DNA of 64,000 bases from Pogona vitticeps (taxonomy: Eukaryota; Chordata; Lepidosauria; Squamata; Agamidae), in NCBI RefSeq assembly GCF_051106095.1, contig NC_135793.1, positions 9,720,501 through 9,784,500 on the forward strand, written 5' to 3'. The notes beneath the pieces were generated by a model, which worked only from the letters and a program-made list of their open reading frames with translations, was not told the origin of the DNA and ran no database searches. A program made the translations under genes and the position numbers. Positions 34,501 through 61,831 of this stretch are shown piece after piece; the first letter of the stretch is position 1, and every line of letters begins with the position of its first letter.

Positions 34501-35004
34501 AGGTATAAATAAATACTATTCAGAATTTCACCTCCTTTTCAGGCATAGTGTATGCACCAGCTTGAAGTCTGACTGGCTTCCCACACACTTTCCAACTGTG
34601 AAAGTTCAATTACATAATAGGCTTAGGATATTAGCTCATAATCTCTGTGAAATTCATAAAACTGTCACTGGTTTATGAAATTCAGTCTGACAGGCAGGGG
34701 ATGTTGAGAATTCATACGCTTGGAAGCCAAGGAAGATGATCTTTGTCTTACTTATTTTGAGGATAGAATAAAAGTGGCTGTGGGAACGTCTTTTATTTTC
34801 AAAATCTGATCAACATTACAGCTTATATAAACAGTTGGTGGTTCAGTATGGTTTGGTCTATTGCCCAGCCTCAATGTTTGGCTGGGAGCTTTCTTGCTGC
34901 CCTTTTAACCCTCTGTCTCTTCTCTCTCTTTTTAGTTAGTTGGGATCTTCCTTGCCTGTTGCCTTTCTCGATCCATTACAAATAATCAGTATGAGATGGT
35001 GTAA
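19444..35004 (+). CDS. TSPAN6: TSPAN6, tetraspanin-6, complete in seven coding exons
   Basis: Coding exons: 19444-19530, 22941-23129, 25070-25144, 26954-27052, 30106-30261, 31309-31392, 34936-35004; 252 aa, against 245 in human TSPAN6. All introns are phase 0 with GT-AG ends. The product is a four-pass membrane protein that organises membrane microdomains; human TSPAN6 affects exosome release and MAVS signalling. TM1 is near residues 17-41, TM2 60-80, TM3 94-114, TM4 217-240. The large loop has CCG at 153-155, PVSCC at 174-178, C184 and C204, the six-cysteine type, and sequons at N158 and N163. The C-terminus NNQYEMV is close to human NNQYEIV. TSPAN6 rather than its sister TSPAN7 is shown by LNEKATNVPYILIATG and SLLIYSFIFW-like runs. 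TM3 has Val104 where human has Glu. An in-frame ATG at 19312 could add 44 residues, but homology favours 19444. Confidence 0.95.
19642..20068 (+). repeat. Minisatellite in TSPAN6 intron 1, about three units
   Basis: GGCAGCAGGCAACGTCCCTG recurs at about 19644, 19823 and 19966 (spacing 179 and 143). Each copy is followed by CTTCTTGCTTTT, then CATCTTTTCCAACCTGTTGC, then a GGACTACAGCTCCCATCATC block. The first unit is longer because the ACTACAGC block is doubled. Frames reading through it are side effects of the repeat. Confidence 0.8.
20069..20134. repeat. Palindromic ACTACAGCTCCC-type repeat ending the minisatellite
   Basis: GGACTACAGCTCCCATCATC and CCAGCCAGCCGG are inverted by GGCTGGCTGGGGATGATGAG and CTATAGTCC, an imperfect hairpin of about 66 bases. 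Confidence 0.75.
21615..22049. mobile_element. Tigger-like MITE, copy 4, in TSPAN6 intron 1
   Basis: CAGTGGTGCCTCGCTTGACG at the left and GTTAAGCAGGGCACGACTG at the right, TA on both sides, 435 bp. It carries the GTTAAGC-type right end seen also at 18092 and 35526. Confidence 0.7.
22941..23129 (+). CDS. TSPAN6: TSPAN6 coding exon 2
   Basis: Codes residues 30-92: the rest of TM1 (GIILLAVGIWGK), the small outer loop and TM2 with the cytoplasmic GCFATCRGS turn typical of TSPAN6/7. Acceptor TTTCCTCCAG, donor GTAAGT. Confidence 0.95.
23190..23616. mobile_element. Tigger-like MITE, copy 5, 60 bp after TSPAN6 exon 2
   Basis: CAGTGGTGCCTTGCTAGACA and TGTCTAGCGAGGCACCACTG, TA on both sides, 427 bp. 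The CTAGAC/GTCTAG subterminal pair marks a separate subtype. Confidence 0.75.
23826..24400. repeat. LINE-derived (CR1/L2-like) untranslated segment
   Basis: A TTTA-rich tract, a CACCGCCTCATTAGTGCAC-like part and GCGGAGAAGGCCCTGTCTTT match a repeat end common in amniote genomes. The exact subfamily and its direction are uncertain. Confidence 0.45.
25070..25144 (+). CDS. TSPAN6: TSPAN6 coding exon 3
   Basis: Codes residues 93-117, which are TM3 and the FVFRHE start of the large outer loop. Val104 (GTG) stands where human has Glu (VELV), and Val107 where human has Ala. Acceptor ATCCACAG, donor GTGAGT. Confidence 0.95.
25640..25982 (+). repeat. Sauria-type SINE, fourth copy, TSPAN6 intron 3
   Basis: Flanked by CCTAAATGATAACA (25626-25639) and CCTAAATGACAACA (25983-25996), a 14-bp target duplication with one change. 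Head at the left, tail TTTACTTTTA at the right. Confidence 0.8.
26690..26835. repeat. Old amniote repeat fragment (CACGAAAGCTCAT type)
   Basis: ATCCACGAAAGCTCATAAAT and CTTTAAGGTGCCACAG are hallmarks of a widespread old repeat. A related piece (CTTTAAGGTGGCACAAGG) lies near 41105. The family name is uncertain. Confidence 0.4.
26954..27052 (+). CDS. TSPAN6: TSPAN6 coding exon 4
   Basis: Codes residues 118-150, the first helix of the large outer loop (IKDSFKKNYETAVEKY, then DERSKAVDTIQTT). Acceptor CCTGTGCAG, donor GTGAGC. Confidence 0.95.
27085..27240. repeat. LINE-end-like fragment (TTTATACCCTGCCC)
   Basis: A TTCA/TTTA tract followed by CATTTATACCCTGCCCATC and CTCTGGGTGGCTTCCAAC, the usual look of squamate CR1/L2 3' ends read in reverse. 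Confidence 0.45.
27746..28080. mobile_element. hAT (Charlie-like) non-autonomous element
   Basis: The left end CAGTGGCGGCGAACC TTTTT plus CGAGTGCCCAAACTG and the right end GGCACGCATGCCATGGGTTC then ACCATCGCTG are typical of Charlie-type hAT repeats with the ending CAGTGGCGAACC. Length 335 bp, no transposase. Confidence 0.65.
29209..29486 (-). mobile_element. BovB (RTE-clade) LINE, 3' end of ORF and tail
   Basis: On the minus strand an open frame reads LEGQMLKLRLQYFGHLMRR, then RRRRGRPRMRWLD, AWRALVHGVTKSWTRL, which is the C-terminal signature of the BovB reverse-transcriptase ORF. The tail GAGTTGGACACGACTAAAC follows. Only the last ~280 bases remain, as usual for 5'-truncated RTE copies. A GCAT/ACAT microsatellite abuts the 5' side. 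BovB supplies the machinery for the SINE copies in this window. Confidence 0.85.
29500..29542. repeat. (CATG)/(CATA)n microsatellite
   Basis: Alternating ACATGCAT then ACAT repeats next to the BovB fragment. Confidence 0.9.
30106..30261 (+). CDS. TSPAN6: TSPAN6 coding exon 5
   Basis: Codes residues 151-202: LHCCG, the sequons NFT and NTS, GIPVSCC, and C184. It is longer than the human exon by several residues after the fifth cysteine, which explains the 252-aa length. Acceptor TGCAACAG, donor GTAAGG. Confidence 0.95.
30481..30865. mobile_element. Tigger-like MITE, copy 6, TSPAN6 intron 5
   Basis: CAGTGGTGCCCCGCTAGACG and TCATGCGGGGCACCACTG, TA on both sides, 385 bp. CCCCGC/GCGGGG replaces CTCGC/GCGAG at both ends. 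Confidence 0.75.
31309..31392 (+). CDS. TSPAN6: TSPAN6 coding exon 6
   Basis: Codes residues 203-230: GCF with the last loop cysteine (C204), then the start of TM4 (VAGVSFGTACFQ). Acceptor CCCCAACAG, donor GTAACA. Confidence 0.95.
31767..31870. mobile_element. hAT (Charlie-like) end fragment
   Basis: CAGTGGTCCCCAACCGCGGG followed by GGCCATGGACTGCTGCCGGG and GTCGTGGACCGGGG resembles Charlie-type ends. Only a fragment; the right limit is approximate. Confidence 0.5.
32382..32720 (-). repeat. Sauria-type SINE, fifth copy, reversed, TSPAN6 intron 6
   Basis: Flanked by perfect 14-bp target duplications ACTTTCTTATGGTA at 32368-32381 and 32721-32734. This copy keeps both tRNA-like boxes and looks among the younger ones. 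Confidence 0.85.
33104..33150. repeat. Short palindromic ACTACA-type repeat
   Basis: GGTCTACAGTTCCCATGG against CTGGGAGATGTAGTCC: a 47-bp compact version of the dispersed palindrome. Confidence 0.55.
33557..33803. repeat. (GA)n and composite GACT/GGAT/GCAT/GAAT microsatellites
   Basis: A GA run at 33557-33580, then from 33685 a staircase of tetramers, GACT to GGAT to GCAT to about twenty GAAT units, each block differing by one base from the last. Confidence 0.95.
34004..34398 (+). repeat. CR1-like LINE 3' segment
   Basis: GAGGAGGGCAGCGAGGATGA, AGACTGGAAGAACTCGGC, TTTAGCCTTGAGAAAAGGAG, then AAACCTCTTAACTGTTAACA and GGAGGCGTTCAAGAGAAAAT follow the order of a CR1 3' region. A 26-base piece near 34230-34270 (GTAATAATGGGCACAAGCGA) is doubled. 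Confidence 0.6.
34936..35004 (+). CDS. TSPAN6: TSPAN6 coding exon 7 with stop codon
   Basis: Codes residues 231-252, the end of TM4 (LVGIFLACCLSRSI) and the tail TNNQYEMV, then TAA at 35002. The exon probably runs to 35038, where a strong donor AAG/GTATGT follows the stop. The membrane-proximal CC fits palmitoylation in tetraspanins. Confidence 0.95.
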   Translation, partial: LVGIFLACCLSRSITNNQYEMV

Positions 35005-35091
35005 CTTGCAAGCCTGGACATTCGCAGTTTGCTGCAAGGTATGTCTCTCCCTTTGCTGCAGTATCAAATCCATGTCGATTGTGTGGCTGTA

Positions 35092-35526
35092 CGGTGGTGC
35101 CTCGCAAAGTGACGATAATTGGTGCAGCAAAAATCGCTGCAAAGCGATTTCGTCGCTATGCGATATTAAAAAGCCCATAGGAATGCATTGAAACCCCTTC
35201 AATGCGTTCCTATGGACTTGAGACTCACCTTTAAACGAAAATCCTCCATACGGCGGCCATTTTCGCTGCCCCGTATGCGACGAATCTATCCCAGAAAACA
35301 GCGGGCGGCCATTTTTTTTGCTCAGCGGCCATTTTGGTCCCGCCGATCAGCTGTTGGAAAATCATCGCTATGCGATGATCGGTAAGTGAAACAGCAAACC
35401 GATCATCGCAAAGCGATTTTTTCCCCATAGGGAACATCGCAATGCAGTCGCTTTTGCGATTGCAAAAAGTTAATCGCTATGCGATTTCTTTGTTAAACGG
35501 GGCGCCCGTTAAGCAAGGCACCACTG
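35092..35526. mobile_element. Tigger-like MITE, copy 7
   Basis: CGGTGGTGCCTCGCAAAGTG and GTTAAGCAAGGCACCACTG, 435 bp, about 50 bases after the putative donor that follows the TSPAN6 stop. Confidence 0.7.
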
Positions 35527-36876
35527 GTACAATGAATTGGAGGCGTACCTTTTGAAAAAGGAGAATTAGCTCTATGATGCTTACTAAGGATGAGATTTCT
35601 GAATTTTTTGGACTACAAATCTCATAATTCTCCATTCTGGGAACTCCACCTGATAGACACTTAAATGTGACTTACTTGGGAGGAAGGCCTAAATGGGAAG
35701 GCTTTGAGGCCTAACTCTGCCCAAGCTTCCTGATCCTGCACTGGCGCTAGCTAGGAGTTTCTTTCTGAACAGCATTTGGGACTCATATAGCAGGCTTAAA
35801 AAGGCCATGGCTGGGGTGGGTTGTCTGTCTTTGCTGTGTAATTAATGTGCTAGAATTGGGGGATAATGACTGGCCTCGATGGCTTTGAAAGAGGAGTAGC
35901 CACACAAGATGGGCTGTGCTGGATCAGAACCAAGTCCCGTTTAGTCCAAAAGCCTAGTGGCAAATGAAAGACCGGAAGGACTACCTACAAGTACCACACA
36001 AACCCGGTAACATTCTGCTGCCTGTTCTTGTCAGCGACTGGTCTACAGAAATTAGATTCCGGATGAGTTCCTTTTTGGGGCCCAAATTTAATTGCTAATC
36101 CCAATTTGAGTCGGGGTCTCCTCTTGGGAATGGCAATAGGATACTCGCGGTGGTATTGTCTTCATATGTTAAATGCCTTTCCCACCCGTTTTCACTTCTT
36201 GCATCTAAATCTAATCCAGCTTCCTGTATGATATGTCCTGCATGCAGATTTATCGGATGCAGAGATGAAAAACACCCTTGTGTCATGCTTGATTTCCTTT
36301 GCTATTTGGAGACCATTCTGTTCCTTCTTATTTTGTCCTGATAGCAATCTCTTGTCCAGTTACAGGTCAGGACAATTCAGTGTTGTGGCTCATTTAGAAT
36401 AATCCATAGCTTTTTGTGATCCATTAAATCAAAGGCTTCACTATAATCTGTAACGTGCAATTTTAATTCTCAAAAGAACTGGTACGCTCCAGTAGACAAC
36501 ATAAGGATCTCCCGTGCTTCTTTTTCTGGATCCAGATTGATCCTCTCACATTTTTCATTCCTTACATGACACAAATGTTTGTTGGGAAATCTTGAACATC
36601 ACGTTGCTTGAGTGGCAAATCCATGCAATGGTTCTGTAGTTACTGCACTCTTTGTTTTGGATTGGAATGTGTATTGTATGTTTCTGGGTCTTTGTCTCCC
36701 CCCCCCCCCATTTGGTAATATATTCTTGGTAAGATTTTGATACATTTAGCCATGAATCTACTGTAGCTGGAACTAGCAGTTGGGTTTAAGCCTTGAACTG
36801 TGACAGCTGGCATCCTTCGGGCTCAGTGGCCCTGCTGACTGCTGGTTTACGGGAGCTGCAGTCCAAAAAGTAACTA

Positions 36877-37296
36877 CAGTGGTGCCTCGCATAATGAGCG
36901 CACCGTTTAATGACGAATCCGCATAGTGACGCGTTTTTTGCAATTGCATTGCGATGTTTAAATAGGGTAAAAATCGCATTGCGATGATCAGTAAGCGTTT
37001 CGCTTACCGATCTTCGCATTGCGATGTTTTGGGAACAGCTGATCGGTGGTTCCAAAATGGCCGCTGGATCAAGAAAATGGCCGCCCGCAGCGTTTTCGCG
37101 CCGATTCCTCGCTTACCGAGGCGGCGAAAATGGCAGACCTATGGAGGATTCCCACTTAACTGTGAGTTTATCCCCCATAGGAACGCATGGGGGAGTTTAA
37201 TGCGTTCCTGTGGGTTTTTTTGCCCCGTATAGCGACATTTCCGGATAGCGATGATTTATCTGGAACGGATTATCATCGCTATGCGGGGCACCACTG
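36877..37296. mobile_element. Tigger-like MITE, copy 8
   Basis: CAGTGGTGCCTCGCATAATG and GCTATGCGGGGCACCACTG, TA on both sides, 420 bp, GC-rich core. Confidence 0.75.
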
Positions 37297-37639
37297 TATT
37301 CTGACTTCTCTCCGAGGCATTCAGATAGGTTGGCTATTGGATGTGATGGCTATATGTGATCTCCAGATCCAAAGGCAATATCGCTCAGGGTACTCCTAAT
37401 TGTCCTTCAGCCTTGCTTCTGGGTTGTGTACAAATATCTGGCTCACCAATGTGGGAAACCGGAAGGTTGGCTAGATGGACTTCTGATCTAATCCCGGATG
37501 ATTGTTCTTATGTTCACAACTGCAGGGGTGAGTTCAAATTGAATAAGACTTGTTTGCATTGTTCTTGCAAAAGGCTTAACATGATTACCTCGTGGAATGT
37601 CAACCCTGTAAATTGTTCTTCTCCGTTCTTTGCTTTCAG

Positions 37640-37850
37640 AACTCTGGGACATTTTTCTTTACATTTTTAAAAAAGGAGAATCTTTTGGGAATGCCTTCTT
37701 CAGCAGACCCGAGATGCTGGAATCCTGTTTGATGAGACCTCTTGTCTTCTGGACCTGTTTTCTGTCTTTGCGTGTGTACAAAAGACTGAGTGCAACAACA
37801 GATGTTATTCTACTTTGGGATGTTGTTGTTGTGATCTTATTCTGAAAGAA
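37640..37850 (+). other. Putative TSPAN6 3'UTR exon start
   Basis: A good acceptor (GTTCTTTGCTTTCAG) precedes AACTCTGGGACATTTTTC. Human TSPAN6 also splices just after its stop into a 3'UTR exon that begins with GACATTTAGG, so GGGACATTTTTC here is suggestive. The 3' end and polyadenylation site were not located; the right limit is arbitrary. Confidence 0.35.
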
Positions 37851-40200
37851 TGCTAGGCTGGACGGTTAGTGTAGGGCAGGCTGTTAGCAAAACTCCTTCA
37901 GGGCAGAGAGGGCAGTTTTACAGCATGATCACCAACTGCACTGGGAATTGTGGAATTTAGCTCCCTGTGCAGGTATTAGATTTTGGAGCACACTAGCTTT
38001 AAAAGAGAGAGAGAGAGAATTAAGGCTTCTAGCAGGGCTGTGTAGTAGCTTGGTCATTTACCTTCAATTTATTTATATTTTCATATTATTAAGACCTTAA
38101 ATAGACTTTTTAATTGAAACAGTAAGGATGATAACTTAGAAATTAGAAGATAGCTGACATTTGTCAGAGGCCTTTTCCTTCCTTGATATTTTTTCATTCC
38201 GTATTAAGGAAACCAACGGAGCTCTAAAACAAAGTTTTAAAAGTGGTCTCAATGTGTGGTATCAGCAGTTATGCTTTTCTAGCTAGACGGATGTCATGTG
38301 TGACATTTGGAGTTGCTCTTGATGTTTGTTCAGAGGCTTCAGCATAATACCTAGTTTTTCAGTGTCTGTGCTGAGTTCCTGTTGCTTTCTGCCTTTGGAC
38401 AAGATTCTGCTGGCATTACGATGTATATCCTGAAAACTAGGGCCCAGCTTAGTTAAGAGGCTGCCCTTGTTTGCCATGACCTTTAAGATGGGCCAGAAAT
38501 GTTCTCCACAAATCAAGTCACCACTATTGAAAGCAAAGCAGAGTTCTTTCTGGCTGGCTTTTTAATTGTTTCCCGCTAGACCAGGGGGTGGGGTGCTTTC
38601 AAGCCGCATGCGGCCACCAAAAAAACATATCCACTGAAATACATCAACAAATCATATTTATTTGAAATTTGACAGCATGTAAAAAAAAAGACAAGAAAAC
38701 AAGCAGAAAATGCTTGTTCTAAATTGATGTTTATGGTTTGCTGCTGAAATTTGTTTGGTAAACTGGGAAGATCCCATTAAAACAGGTATGTTGAATTTCT
38801 CTTCCATTTCAGGATGAGTAGCAGCCCACAGTGGGTTGAGGGGGGGCAAAATCTGTCCCCAAACCTGTTTAAGTTGCCTTACCCTGCTCAGGAGACTTAC
38901 AGAAGCTTGATGCTGTATGTCTTCTGGTAAACATAGGAGACCCCACTCACCCTCCACTCCAATCATTCCTGACTGTGGATGGCTAGACATAGCATAATAG
39001 AACTCATGGGGCAGGGTGGGCTATACATCCAATAAACTCCCAAACAATGAAGGAATTATTAGATTAAAATAGTGAGTATAGAGTCTGACAGCAATAAGCC
39101 AGTATCCCTGTTTGAGTCCGGCTGTGATATACAGCAATATATGATAACACTAAGGACCATATTTGCACACCCCCCCAGTTTAATCAACACTTAAGATTAC
39201 AGTTCTAAACTCCCTTAATTGGATAATAAATCCTCTTGAACTCATGGGGACTTAACCTCTGAATGAACATGCTTAGGAATATGCATGAAATGTGCTTTAA
39301 AAGCCACCTTGAGGTGCTCTTAGGGAGGAGAAGTATACTTTGGAAGAGGAGAACAGTGCATCTACACTACACAGTTATAGCACTTTGATTCCACTTTAGC
39401 TGTTACAGCTCTATCCTGCAGAATTCGAGGATGTGTCCTTTGGTGAGGGCCATAGAATTCTCTACTCAAGAACTGTAGTATACAGTTCCTTAAGCTGCAG
39501 CACCGTGCAGATATGGCAGGTGCAGAGTGTTATCAGATAGCTGAGGAGTGGAGATGCAGACTTAACCCTTATACTGTGGAGGTTTGCATGACTCCAGAGA
39601 ATTCTTCACCTTATTCCTTTCCTGGACAGTCTCTGTTGACGAGTTGTCTCGGTGTCACTTCTTTTAGCATATTTAACGCTGTTCGCCATTGGTCATGCAG
39701 ACAAAGCGTAAATAACTAAATCTGCATGGCACTAGTTCCTTTCTAGCATTGTAGGCACATGACAGAGCATGGATAAGTTACTGCTTTGGGCTACAGTGTC
39801 CCCAGAATCATGTTGGCTTGGGCTTTGAGAGGTGGTAGCATCAAAAAGTAGGTTTCCAAGTGCCAGAATAGGGTCATCCATGAGGTTAGGCAGATCTCCA
39901 TTTGTCACACCTCTCCTTTCCTGGAATTTAGATCTCGGAAGGATTAAAAAGGGAGGGTTCCTTATGTACCTTCAAAATTAAGCTCAATTTTCTTAGGCTG
40001 CTGGTCTCAACACACAGTAAATTCTTAGCTCTCCCTGCCAAAGTCATCCATATTTTATCTAGCTGATTTTTTTAATACTGCTTTTAAAAGAAATGTGTTT
40101 CAGTGAGGCCTTTTTAGTGCCATTGTAATGATCTTTCTGTTTGTGTTTTATGACATTCTGTCTGGGACTTTTGAACCCAGAACTTGCACAAATATCTTTT

Positions 40201-40249
40201 GGACTTCTAGCTCCCAGCGGTGATGCTGGCTGAGGGAGAGAGGTAGTCC
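40201..40249. repeat. Short palindromic repeat, CTAGCTCCCAG type
   Basis: GGACTTCTAGCTCCCAGCGG against GAGGGAGAGAGGTAGTCC, 49 bp, a decayed copy of the dispersed palindrome. Confidence 0.45.
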
Positions 40250-41134
40250 AAAAATAATGTCTCTAAGCTCTGTTTTAATCTTGACAGTCATTGCCCCACT
40301 GGGTTTGGACCTAATTTTGATCTGACAGTATTATGCAAAGCTTTGAACACCTTTTTTGTGTTGAATAGGAAACTCGTCTTGAAAACAAAATAAAACTATT
40401 ATATACTTTTTGGCTTAAGTCTGTAGTTTGATTCCATGATGTCTTGATAACGATTTCCACTTGGTTGGTATGCCTGGCTTCTCCTCGGCTTGAAGTCCCC
40501 GCCGTGTCTTGGACTCTTTGAACAACGTCAAAGAGACAGAAAGACACAGTGGAGAACAAGGGAGGGTACACACCTGCTGACTTCTACAAAATCAAAAAGA
40601 AAACCTTCCTACATGTTCAGCCACGAGGCGAGTGATACTGATGTGGCTGTAGTATTCCACTCCTATTTAGGAACGACAGAAGCCCCCTTCAACTCCAGGC
40701 CTGTAGCCATGGCTTAAAGGCTACTTTGCTCTCTTTTCCTTTTCTTTAACGGAGTTCTTCGTTCTGCAGATTCTTGAGATACCGTGCCTTCTTGTCTCAC
40801 TGTATGAGGAAGGAACCTTGTTCAGCCCTAGGCCTGAATTTAATTTCAGAGACGTTCCTGGGGAGTACTGTATGTTCCAGCGATGAGTCTGGACAAACAA
40901 TTCAGCCTGTTTTAATATAAGAGCTGAGTCATAGGAACGAAGCTTTAGGGGATGCAGTTTAGTTTTGCAGAGTGGGGTGAGGGGGGGGGAGAGGAAACTT
41001 TACAAAAGCAGGGAAGTCACTTGATGATAGTGCCTGGCCTGATCATGTTTGAAGAAGTGGACTTCTCCATGAAAGAGCACATTGAAACATAGCAGCCTAT
41101 CTTTAAGGTGGCACAAGGTTTTTGACTTCTTTAC

Positions 41135-41405
41135 AGTGGACCCTTGACTTACAGACGGCTCGACTTACAGACTTTTCGAGTTACAGACTTCTCTGGCTGC
41201 AAAATTTAGATTCGACTTGCAGCTAGATAATCGACCTGCAGACCAGAAAAAACCCAAAATGGAACAAAAATAGAATAAAAACCTCCGGTTATGGGATTAA
41301 TCGGTTTTCAATGCATTGTAGGTCAATGGAGATTCGACCTACAGACTTTTTGACTTGCAGACACCATTCCAATACGGATTAATTCCGTAAGTAGAGGGTC
41401 CACTG
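41135..41405. mobile_element. Tigger-like MITE, CAGTGGACCC type
   Basis: CAGTGGACCCTTGACTTACA and GTAGAGGGTCCACTG, TA on both sides, 271 bp. Internal GACTTACAGAC repeats are present. Related to but distinct from the CAGTGGTGCC family. Confidence 0.7.
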
Positions 41406-44147
41406 TATTTTTATTTATGTTTCATTTTTGCCTGAGGTGCTAGCACAGATGAATACAGCTACCACTTCTAAAACTACACTCAATGGCAGTAGCATTGGGA
41501 GGGCATGCCTCCCTGTGATGCTGTAGGGAGGCCCAGTTCAGCCTCAGAAATTGTGGTTGTCCACCTCTGTGTTGCCGGATTACTCTGTTTTTTTGACCAT
41601 TTGAAAGTATTGTATTGCAGTTGGATCTCTTTTCATTATTTACAGCCTCGAGGGGGCTATGGTTGGAAAGGTGATGTATCAGTACTTCAAATTAAAAGGA
41701 AAAAAAGAGTCAAAGCCAGAGTAAATATTTTTAATATTTGCCTTCACTTAGATCACACTCCTAAACGTATAATAACAAATATAAGATACTTCACATTGAT
41801 AAGTGTTTAGCCAAAAGTAGAAGAAACGATAGATGACACACAGGAAAAACAGCAAAACGAGCCTTAACATGATAGTAACAAAATTATGTAGGAGTTATCA
41901 ATAAAACTGCTAAATTTTGTAGCACCTTAGGTCAGCAAAGATTCTTTCAGCTCTTTGCTGAGTAAGCCGGTTCGACTGTATGGCAAGTGTGGACAACTTT
42001 AGCAGTCCTGGGGAGAGATGGGTGCCCTTTCGTGTCTGCCAGGAGACACATCTGCCGTCACTGTGCATCACTGAACTTGAGCATCCAAAGTACACAACCC
42101 CAGCTCAGAACAAGGGAGGAAAGGACCTTAACACCTTGTTTTAGAGGAGAATCATGCTTCTGGGAGGGTCTCGGGAACACGGCTTTGCTTCAAACAAATA
42201 TTTGTGACCCCTGTACATTTTATTTCGAAGCAAACATGCAAGGGCGTTTTGCCACAGCGATGCTGAAGTTCAATGTACGACATCAGATTCAGACAGGATG
42301 GGCTCTGAGACTAAAAATAGGGTGGGATCCACCATGTGCCACCAATATAGGGCTTTTTTTCTGAAGGGAAGCAAAACATCGAAGTTGTCTTGTAATAAAG
42401 CATCCCTTTATGGTTCTGAATATAGAGGAACTATGAGGAACATATACAACTTAAGAGGAAGTTGTAGGAAGCATTTAGGGAGAATTAAATATAATTGAGT
42501 GGGGCTTGCTTTGTAGAGCAGACTTGTAGGTACGTAATCTATTCAGCCACGGACAGATTAATTTCTTGGAAAAGACTGCCCTCATGTGGCTTTTTATTGG
42601 AGCTTTTAAATCCTGCTCAAGTGGAGGATGGCTTTTCACCACAGCCAGTGCATTAGTGGAATAGTCAAGAGAATGTGTAAAACTTCTAAGTTAATTTTAA
42701 AACAAGATACACTGATATAGCTTTCTGCAATAACAGTGGCGAACCTAGTGGGAGCAAATGGAGGTGGATTAGGCTACGAGAGTTTATGGGAAATAAAATG
42801 TGTTGGTGTTCTACATTTTGTTGTTGTTTCTGACTGCAACAAATGAACTTGGCTACCTGCACAGCCAACCACGTACCCCAGAAATCACTTTCTTTTAATT
42901 GTGCAGATACCATTCATAATTTAGGACTTGTGCAAAGAAGAACACACAAAGGGAAAGCCCTTTCTGCCCTGCTAGCCAAAGGTGCCTTCATCTTTGCACT
43001 CATCCGCCTTCATGAGGTTGTTCTTTCTACATCAAAATGTCTGCAAGGAAGTGTAGACTGATGGGACCACTGTATATACACAGACCTGCATCTTATATTC
43101 ATGACACGATGACCTTGCACTGCTGGACAAAATCAAAGTCACCGAGCATGTAGCTTCTTGCAGGAGAGCATCACATTGAATATACAGCATACTGATGTAG
43201 TTTTTATGGGGAGGTGAGAGAAGAAAAGCAGGAAAGAACTATAAAGCTAACTAAACAAGCAGTCAAGCCTCCCAAAGGGCTAAGAACTCTTCGTACTGAA
43301 GCAGTCAAAGGAACGTCATAGGAATGCGTCTCATTGCTGTTTGTTGAGCCACTATTTAATGCAGGAATGGGCAGTATGTGGTCTTCCGTATTTGGAACAA
43401 CAAATCCCACCATCCTTTGTTTTCAGCTATGCTAGCATGGGCAGATGGGATTTGTATTCCAGCAACAACTGCAGGACACACATGCTTCCCAGCCTTGGTG
43501 GAGGAGAGGTGGTTTCCTTGCAGGAGAGACCAAACAACTTGTTTCTTCTGAAGACAGAGCTTTCCCGTAAGGCAGGTTTAAATTATTTGTCTGTCTAGCC
43601 TGATGCTGCCTATTTGACTGGCAAAAGATGTCACGATTCTCAGGTAGAGCTTTCCCTTATCAGCTGCGATCTAATCCTTTAGAAAAATAAAGTGAGCCAC
43701 ATGAGATGGCAGGCATTGAACGCAAGCTGTTCTGCATTCAAAACATGCATTCTGTTGCCACCGTAGGGAAAAGTGATGTATTCAAAGCATGTTGGGCACA
43801 ACGAATGTTCTGAAGTGCTAAAATAAAGGGATTTGCGTACTATCTTTGGGAAGTCTTTCTACCCTCACCCCAGCTGGCCTGACAGCTAATTGTCCTAGCT
43901 GGTGCTTGAGGATGGATGTGCAGAATTGAGGCCCTTTCTACTGGCTTGTTGGGCAATGAACAAGAAGGGTCTTGCTGCCATTTCATTTTTGCCTGGCTCT
44001 TGCAGAGGCTCCCACCGGATTTTGGTCAAGGCAACTAGGCTAACAGCAGCACACGAGTGCCCAAAGGGGGGGGGGCGGGGGAGTCCCCATAGGGAAGGTC
44101 TTAAGTACTGCAGTGTGTTGAGTTGCCTTTGGGGGCCGGGGGGGCAC

Positions 44148-61368
<17,221 letters not shown>

Positions 61369-61831
61369 GGCAGTTTCCCCCTCTGTTGCAAGAATTCCTT
61401 CTGTGTGCAAGAGAAGAGACCCACGACCGCTGGGGATGAGGCGGATTCCCAGGGCTTCGGCTTGCAAGTGTGTCAAGGAAGGATCGTTTTTCCCCCTTTC
61501 CTGGCTCACGCTGGCCGAGCCAAATGGTGCTTTGCCACATGGGTGGGTGGAATCTTTTGAGCAGGGCTCAGGCAGTTACTTAATAAAGAAGAATAATTTA
61601 TTTCAGCTATCGTTACAATGATTAGCTACCACTGGAGTTATAATCTTTGAAAAGTAACTACCTACAGGAGCGACACTTCTTGTTACTTTTTAAAAGAAAT
61701 CAAAATGAGAGACTAAGTCTCTCAGGCTGTAGAAAGATGTAAATAATCTTTATTCTAATTTGGAAATGCTCCCATGTGTTTCAGCACATGGCCTTCTTCA
61801 GGATCTATGTATCAAAAACAAAAACAAATTA
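61369..61831 (-). other. TNMD 5'UTR and proximal upstream region
   Basis: The frame upstream of the start codon is open to an ATG at 61509 (47 codons upstream), which could be an N-terminal extension or just untranslated leader. No clear TATA box was found. A CATGTG E-box-like site lies near 61538; TNMD is driven by the bHLH factor scleraxis in other vertebrates, but this site is unproven. Confidence 0.35.

Larger units (their letters stand above)
37851..44147. other. Convergent interval between TSPAN6 and TNMD
   Basis: No further exon was recognised. The interval probably holds the untranslated ends of both genes. Candidate AATAAA signals on the plus strand occur near 39031 and 39226. One MITE (41135) and scattered ACTACA-type repeats are present; the rest shows nothing clear. 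Confidence 0.45.
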
